A stretch of DNA of 64,000 bases, taken from contig NZ_JAYLLN010000006.1 in the NCBI RefSeq assembly GCF_037126265.1, positions 77,864 to 141,863 of the forward strand, written 5' to 3'. The notes beneath the pieces are model-generated. The model did no database searches. It saw only the letters and a program-made list of their open reading frames with translations, and had not been told where the DNA came from. Both the position numbers and the translations under genes were made by a program. Shown here one piece after another: positions 60,270 through 64,000 of this stretch. Every line of letters begins with the position of its first letter. The first letter of the stretch is position 1. Source of the DNA: Sphingobacterium tenebrionis (GTDB taxonomy: Bacteria; Bacteroidota; Bacteroidia; Sphingobacteriales; Sphingobacteriaceae).

Positions 60270-60338
60270 ATGAAGAAGAAAAAAAAGAAAGCTTTCATTC
60301 CAAAACTAATTAAGAAAAGTTCACTCGACAAAATCTAA
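60270..60338 (+). CDS. Possible 22-residue basic peptide
   Basis: An ATG at 60270 follows AAAGGAG with a 6-base gap, the best ribosome site in this region. The product would open with six Lys and continue AFIPKLIKKSSLDKI before TAA. In A-rich DNA a Lys run is expected by chance, so the case rests on the ribosome site alone. Confidence 0.2.
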   Translation: MKKKKKKAFIPKLIKKSSLDKI

Positions 60339-60470
60339 AATCACCCAGAATAAATAGTCCATCCTAAAAATCACAATGCCAAAAGTGCGGCAAAAAAAAC
60401 GAAAGAAAATCCCGAACTGACCTCGGAAAACAAGCAATAAGATAAACGTTGAAATTTTAAAGCCAGCACA

Positions 60471-60500
60471 AACATATGCCATTATGGCATATGTTTTTAT
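60471..60500 (+). terminator. Hairpin with T-run in AT-rich gap
   Basis: An 11-base-pair stem (AACATATGCCA with TGGCATATGTT) and a 3-base loop TTA, followed by TTTAT. It could end a transcript from further left; none is identified. Confidence 0.5.
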
Positions 60501-60957
60501 AAATGAATAGTCTTATTAGAAAGGCTAAATCCTTAGCATTAGCATAGGAATAATAAGCCCCGCCCATAACCGAAGATTCCCAAACATAGGAGCTCCGAAA
60601 ACACTAATTCGAAAAATGAATTTCCAATCTATAAAACGTATCCAAAAAAACGAAAGGATATTGAACAATATCTATCAAAGTAATAGACATAAATTTTGAG
60701 TTGAACAGCATCCAGCTTCATCTCTTGGAATATTTAATAAATAAACATACATTTACAGCAAGCAATAATTTGTCCGAATGAGTGGAGTCAACCAATTCCA
60801 AAACGCACAAAAAAGCATAAAAAACAACCAAAAATTAGTGAATTATGATTAAACACAAAAACAATATAAAATCTTGTATTTCAGTATTTAAAAGTTTTTT
60901 AATAAAACACTAACTTAAATTAAATCTTAGATTTAGTACTAATATTTTTAGCATATC

Positions 60958-63795
60958 ATGTTTTTAAGACAAAAATCATTATATAAATATATATTTATCA
61001 GTATTTTAACTTGTATTATATTAACCATATATACACAACAAGTAAAAGCTCAACTTTTTGACTCCGACCAAGCCTCTTCTAAGACGAAATGGAGACAGAT
61101 AAATGAAGCCCGATTCCAATTGATATTCCCTCAAGAATTTGAAAAAGCAGCTCCTCTCCTCGCCTCTCAGATCAACAGCATGTTGGATAATGCCAGTAAA
61201 GATCTAGGAATAAATCCAAGGAAAATTTCAATCATAGTTCAAGAGAACCATATCGAACAGAATGGTTTCGCTCAATTGGCTCCACGTAAAGTGGAACTAT
61301 TCTCCACACCTGGGCCGGCTAGCGACAACACCAATTGGTTACCAAACCTCGTCCAGCACGAACTTAGACATGTAGCACAGTTTGACAAATTGACAGGTAA
61401 AATCAAAGGTCCGTTTTTCGAACAATTGGCTTTAGCCTTGTACGGACTTCATCTTCCGGCATGGTACTTTGAGGGGGATGCTGTCTCTATCGAAACCCAA
61501 TTCTCCAATGGTGGCCGAGGAAGATCCAGCGCCTGGATGGTTCCCCTAAAAGCCAATATGGTAGCCGGCAAAAACTATTCATTCGATAAAAATATCCTTG
61601 GGTCTTTCAAAGATATTACCCCCTCTTACTACCTCACCGGTTATCTGATGAATAGCTACCTCAGCAACAATTTTGGATATCCGGTGAAGGAGAAGATCAT
61701 GGACAACATGAGGAAAAATCTACTGCGCCCCTTCAACTTTAATGTTGCCTTGAAGAAAGAGACAGACATGAACAGTCAAGCGCTATACAAGCAAAGTATG
61801 AAGGCGTATAAGGGCACTTGGGAAATGCATATCAAACCCGAACAAGAGGATATTATTTCTCCAAAAAACGACCGATATTTCAGCCATTATTACCTCCCTC
61901 AAACCAATGGTTCAGGAGAAATTTTCACCTTGGTGGAATCGCCAGATCAGGTATCCCATCTGGCAAAAATCGAACAGAATAGCAGTAAAAAACTGTTTAA
62001 GCTCGGTTATCAGCTCCGTCCATATTTTCACTTAAACGATAACCATATAGTATGGGACGAAATCAGAAGGGATGCCCGATTTGGTAAACAGACCTATAAT
62101 ATTATCCGGATTTATGATATAAAGACGAAAAAAACGAAGGACCTCAGCAAAAACAGCCGTTTTTACAGCCCTGTAATCGATTCAAATTCTGAAAATGTGT
62201 ATGTGGTCCATGTAGATCAAACAAACGTTTCTAGCCTAGTTAAAATCAATTTAGAGACATTGGATGTTCAAGAGGTTGTGCAAATGCCTGCGGATTTCCA
62301 GTTATTACAGCCTGCTCTTCATCCAAAAAACAACAAGATAGTAGCCATTGTCTTGAGTCAAAAAGGCAATAATCTGATCGAAATAGATTTGGAATCCAAG
62401 TCTTGGGAACCCCTATTCGCTTGGTCGAACCAAGAGTTTGAGCGCCCGATCTATGCCGGTGAAAGCGTTATTTTCAAGGCACAAAAAGATCAAAAAGATA
62501 ATATTTTCAGGTTGGATCTTGGTAATGGATCAGTTTCGCAAGTCACCTTTTCGAGCTTGGGAAATTATTCACCAAGCAGCTATGATGGGAATACGCTTTA
62601 CTATAACAGCTATAAATTTAATGGCCAAAAGGTAGGAAAACTTAGGTTGGATTCTGTAAAATTCCATCCGGTGAAGATTGATGAAAACAATCCGGCGATC
62701 ATGGATCGGCAGCTTAATGCTATTTATAGTTTGGAAAATCAACCTCAAAATCAAGACTACCAGATCAAAAAATACAATCCTTTAAGCCATCTTTTCAACT
62801 TCCATAGCCTTAGTATAAGCGCTAATAATTTTGAAAGTTTTGATAATTATAGGCCTGGTATATTCTGGATCGCCAATGATCTGCTGAATACTTCCCAGGT
62901 CAAATTGGGTTATGAATATGATCTGGAAAGAGAAAAAAGCAGCTATTCAGCAGAGGTTACTTATCAGAAATATTATCCAAAATTTACGGTGAGTTATGAA
63001 AACAGAGGGCTGATAGGTCAGGCGAAAGTAGGAAATAACGGCACGCAAACCATCAATTTTGATTATAGGGAACATGTGTATATGTTGGATATGCAGATCC
63101 CTATGGTCAAATACAGGGGCAATGTGATTTACAGTTATGGGTTGAATTTTGGAACTTCCTATCAGAAAAGGTATGATCTGAGCATGGATAATTTAAGGAA
63201 TTTCAGGTATGAAATTGCATTTCCATTAAATTATCAGGTTTATTTGAACCGCAATTGGCGCCGCAGCCAAATGGATCTGATCCCAAAATGGGGACAGAAT
63301 ATCAATATAATTTATCGGCATGTGCCTTTTACATCCGGCATGACGGGTAATATCTGGGTGTTAAAGAGTAATTTTTACTTTCCTGGTTTCTTTAGGAACC
63401 ACGGTTTTCAGGCCAGGTTATCTTATCAGAATGGGTATGGGCAGTTTGCCAATTCGAATGAACTCCCTATGGTGGGTGGCTGGGCTCATTTCAAATCCGA
63501 GAAGGTGGATAATACCTTGTTGTTGAATTATCGTTTTCCGATTGCTTATCCGGATTGGTCGATTGGCCCTTTGGGGTATATCAAAAGATTCCATGGGTAT
63601 CTGTTTACGGATTATCAGAATTTGGAGGATAGTGGGTTTTCACCGGCATCATATGGGGTTGGACTCTCTATGGATTTCAATTTGATGAGGTATAAATTGC
63701 CGGATTTTGGGCTGGGTGGGAAATTGAGTTATATAAATCATCCAAGCGCCAGAGGAAAGGTAGTGCCGAGCTTTAGCTTTAGTTATAGTTATTAA
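60958..63795 (+). CDS. Outer-membrane metallopeptidase with propeller and barrel
   Basis: A 945-residue protein. After a hydrophobic signal (to about residue 32) comes a peptidase MA-like domain: HELRH at 134-138 (HExxH zinc motif) and WYFEGDA at 169-175 with Glu172 as a likely third ligand, the gluzincin arrangement. Residues about 310-600 carry repeated strand blocks resembling a TolB-type beta-propeller. The rest (about 620-945) alternates aromatic and polar strands and ends SFSFSYSY, like an outer-membrane beta-barrel with a C-terminal aromatic. If correct the protease would be displayed on the membrane it is inserted in. Substrate unknown; no partner genes are adjacent. Confidence 0.72.
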   Translation: MFLRQKSLYKYIFISILTCIILTIYTQQVKAQLFDSDQASSKTKWRQINEARFQLIFPQEFEKAAPLLASQINSMLDNASKDLGINPRKISIIVQENHIEQNGFAQLAPRKVELFSTPGPASDNTNWLPNLVQHELRHVAQFDKLTGKIKGPFFEQLALALYGLHLPAWYFEGDAVSIETQFSNGGRGRSSAWMVPLKANMVAGKNYSFDKNILGSFKDITPSYYLTGYLMNSYLSNNFGYPVKEKIMDNMRKNLLRPFNFNVALKKETDMNSQALYKQSMKAYKGTWEMHIKPEQEDIISPKNDRYFSHYYLPQTNGSGEIFTLVESPDQVSHLAKIEQNSSKKLFKLGYQLRPYFHLNDNHIVWDEIRRDARFGKQTYNIIRIYDIKTKKTKDLSKNSRFYSPVIDSNSENVYVVHVDQTNVSSLVKINLETLDVQEVVQMPADFQLLQPALHPKNNKIVAIVLSQKGNNLIEIDLESKSWEPLFAWSNQEFERPIYAGESVIFKAQKDQKDNIFRLDLGNGSVSQVTFSSLGNYSPSSYDGNTLYYNSYKFNGQKVGKLRLDSVKFHPVKIDENNPAIMDRQLNAIYSLENQPQNQDYQIKKYNPLSHLFNFHSLSISANNFESFDNYRPGIFWIANDLLNTSQVKLGYEYDLEREKSSYSAEVTYQKYYPKFTVSYENRGLIGQAKVGNNGTQTINFDYREHVYMLDMQIPMVKYRGNVIYSYGLNFGTSYQKRYDLSMDNLRNFRYEIAFPLNYQVYLNRNWRRSQMDLIPKWGQNINIIYRHVPFTSGMTGNIWVLKSNFYFPGFFRNHGFQARLSYQNGYGQFANSNELPMVGGWAHFKSEKVDNTLLLNYRFPIAYPDWSIGPLGYIKRFHGYLFTDYQNLEDSGFSPASYGVGLSMDFNLMRYKLPDFGLGGKLSYINHPSARGKVVPSFSFSYSY

Positions 63796-64000
63796 GAATT
63801 TTGGGAGCCACGCGTCATTGCGAACTCTACGTCAATGCGAAGAGGATGCGTCATCGTAAGTTTGTAGGGAAGTTATAGGAATTAAAGAAACAGAATATAA
63901 TTTTGTATTTCATTTAGGATACAGCGAGAGAGGGAGTAAGATTTTTAATCGTCATTGGTCCTTGAGAGACCCTTCGCAATGTTAATCCCCCTCTCTTATT
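63796..64000. repeat. Degenerate REP arm and window end
   Basis: A GCGTCATTGCGAACTCTACG-like start (about 63812) with a second degenerate CGTCAATGCGAAGAGGATGC unit resembles repeated left ends of the REP family. The final 100 bases contain GAGAGAGGGAG and its near-complement CCCCCTCTCTT. No gene is visible. Confidence 0.45.

Larger units (their letters stand above)
59505..60957. other. 1.45-kb AT-rich intergenic region
   Basis: No frame of normal length opens here on either strand. The plus strand is A-rich with scattered short frames. Noted structures are a 14-base perfect inverted repeat (59725-59760), a 22-codon basic frame with a ribosome site (60270-60338) and a hairpin with a T-run (60471-60500). 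The end (60943-60950, TATTTTTA) is a possible -7 box of the following gene. Confidence 0.7.

Noticed and set aside
59505..60957. Decayed gene in the AT-rich gap
   Set aside because: I could not trace a recognisable protein in any frame; the stretch has stops in all frames and A-rich composition.

Overview
The window looks like a chromosomal segment of a Sphingobacterium/Pedobacter-like member of the Bacteroidota. The signs are a SusC/SusD pair, DUF4290 and DUF5689 proteins, a DAHP synthase fused to chorismate mutase, a fused 2-oxoacid dehydrogenase E1, a GlsB/GlsA acyltransferase pair, the gene run CBS-nadK-uppS-bamA-ompH-ompH, and promoters of the TTTG-N19/20-TAnnTTTG type. I see no rRNA operon, prophage, insertion sequence or CRISPR array. 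Most of the window is housekeeping DNA; the unusual features lie in leaders, intergenic repeats and a few proteins.

Region by region. 1-1540: a minus-strand run of drug/metabolite transporter, yigZ and the first codons of a nucleoside phosphorylase, joined by 4-base overlaps. 1984-7499: an aromatic amino acid operon (pheA, DAHP synthase/chorismate mutase, aroA, aroC, then a ROK kinase). It is preceded by a clear promoter, a 21-codon leader peptide with seven aromatic codons in a row, and a hairpin plus T-run: a textbook attenuator layout. 7537-12531: E1 dehydrogenase, an unknown protein, a Nudix hydrolase, a candidate small RNA with its own promoter and terminator, a palindromic repeat, a 43-residue membrane protein and rlmH. 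12715-17888: yceI-like lipoprotein, murA, DUF4290 and a UvrD/PcrA helicase.

17889-21971 is an accessory stretch: D-Ala-D-Ala dipeptidase lipoprotein, Rpn-type nuclease and two lipoproteins, set among palindromic REP-like elements and degenerate TCTATNN heptamer arrays. 21972-26419: dnaB (with an SSB-like DDAPF tip), a small cluster of DnaA-box-like sites, then menG, an SDR, yqeY and a GNAT. 26490-33969 is an uptake locus, transcribed as PHP phosphodiesterase, SusC, SusD, DUF5689 lipoprotein. 34281-34488 holds one palindromic repeat nested inside another. 34496-36298 is the likely glycine-lipid acyltransferase pair.

36474-45086: envelope and cofactor genes (CBS protein, nadK, uppS, bamA, two ompH/skp) and two heterodisulfide-reductase-like Fe-S proteins. 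45113-50527: tRNA-Leu(GAG), ppx/gppA, an oxidoreductase, a DUF4142-like lipoprotein and ppc. 50763-57428: FUSC protein, ypdA, a TetR regulator, murB, an ECF sigma factor and a PfkB kinase. 57489-59504: two identical tRNA-Asn(GTT) genes and mgtE. 59505-60957 is a 1.45-kb AT-rich stretch with no convincing gene. 60958-63795 encodes an outer-membrane protein that joins a HELRH metallopeptidase domain, a beta-propeller-like region and a beta-barrel.

The strongest candidate for something worth describing is the aromatic attenuator at 1984-2204. Next come the DnaB tail with the nearby DnaA boxes, the candidate small RNA at 11379-11502, and the repeat families. All calls come from reading the sequence by eye; no database search was run.
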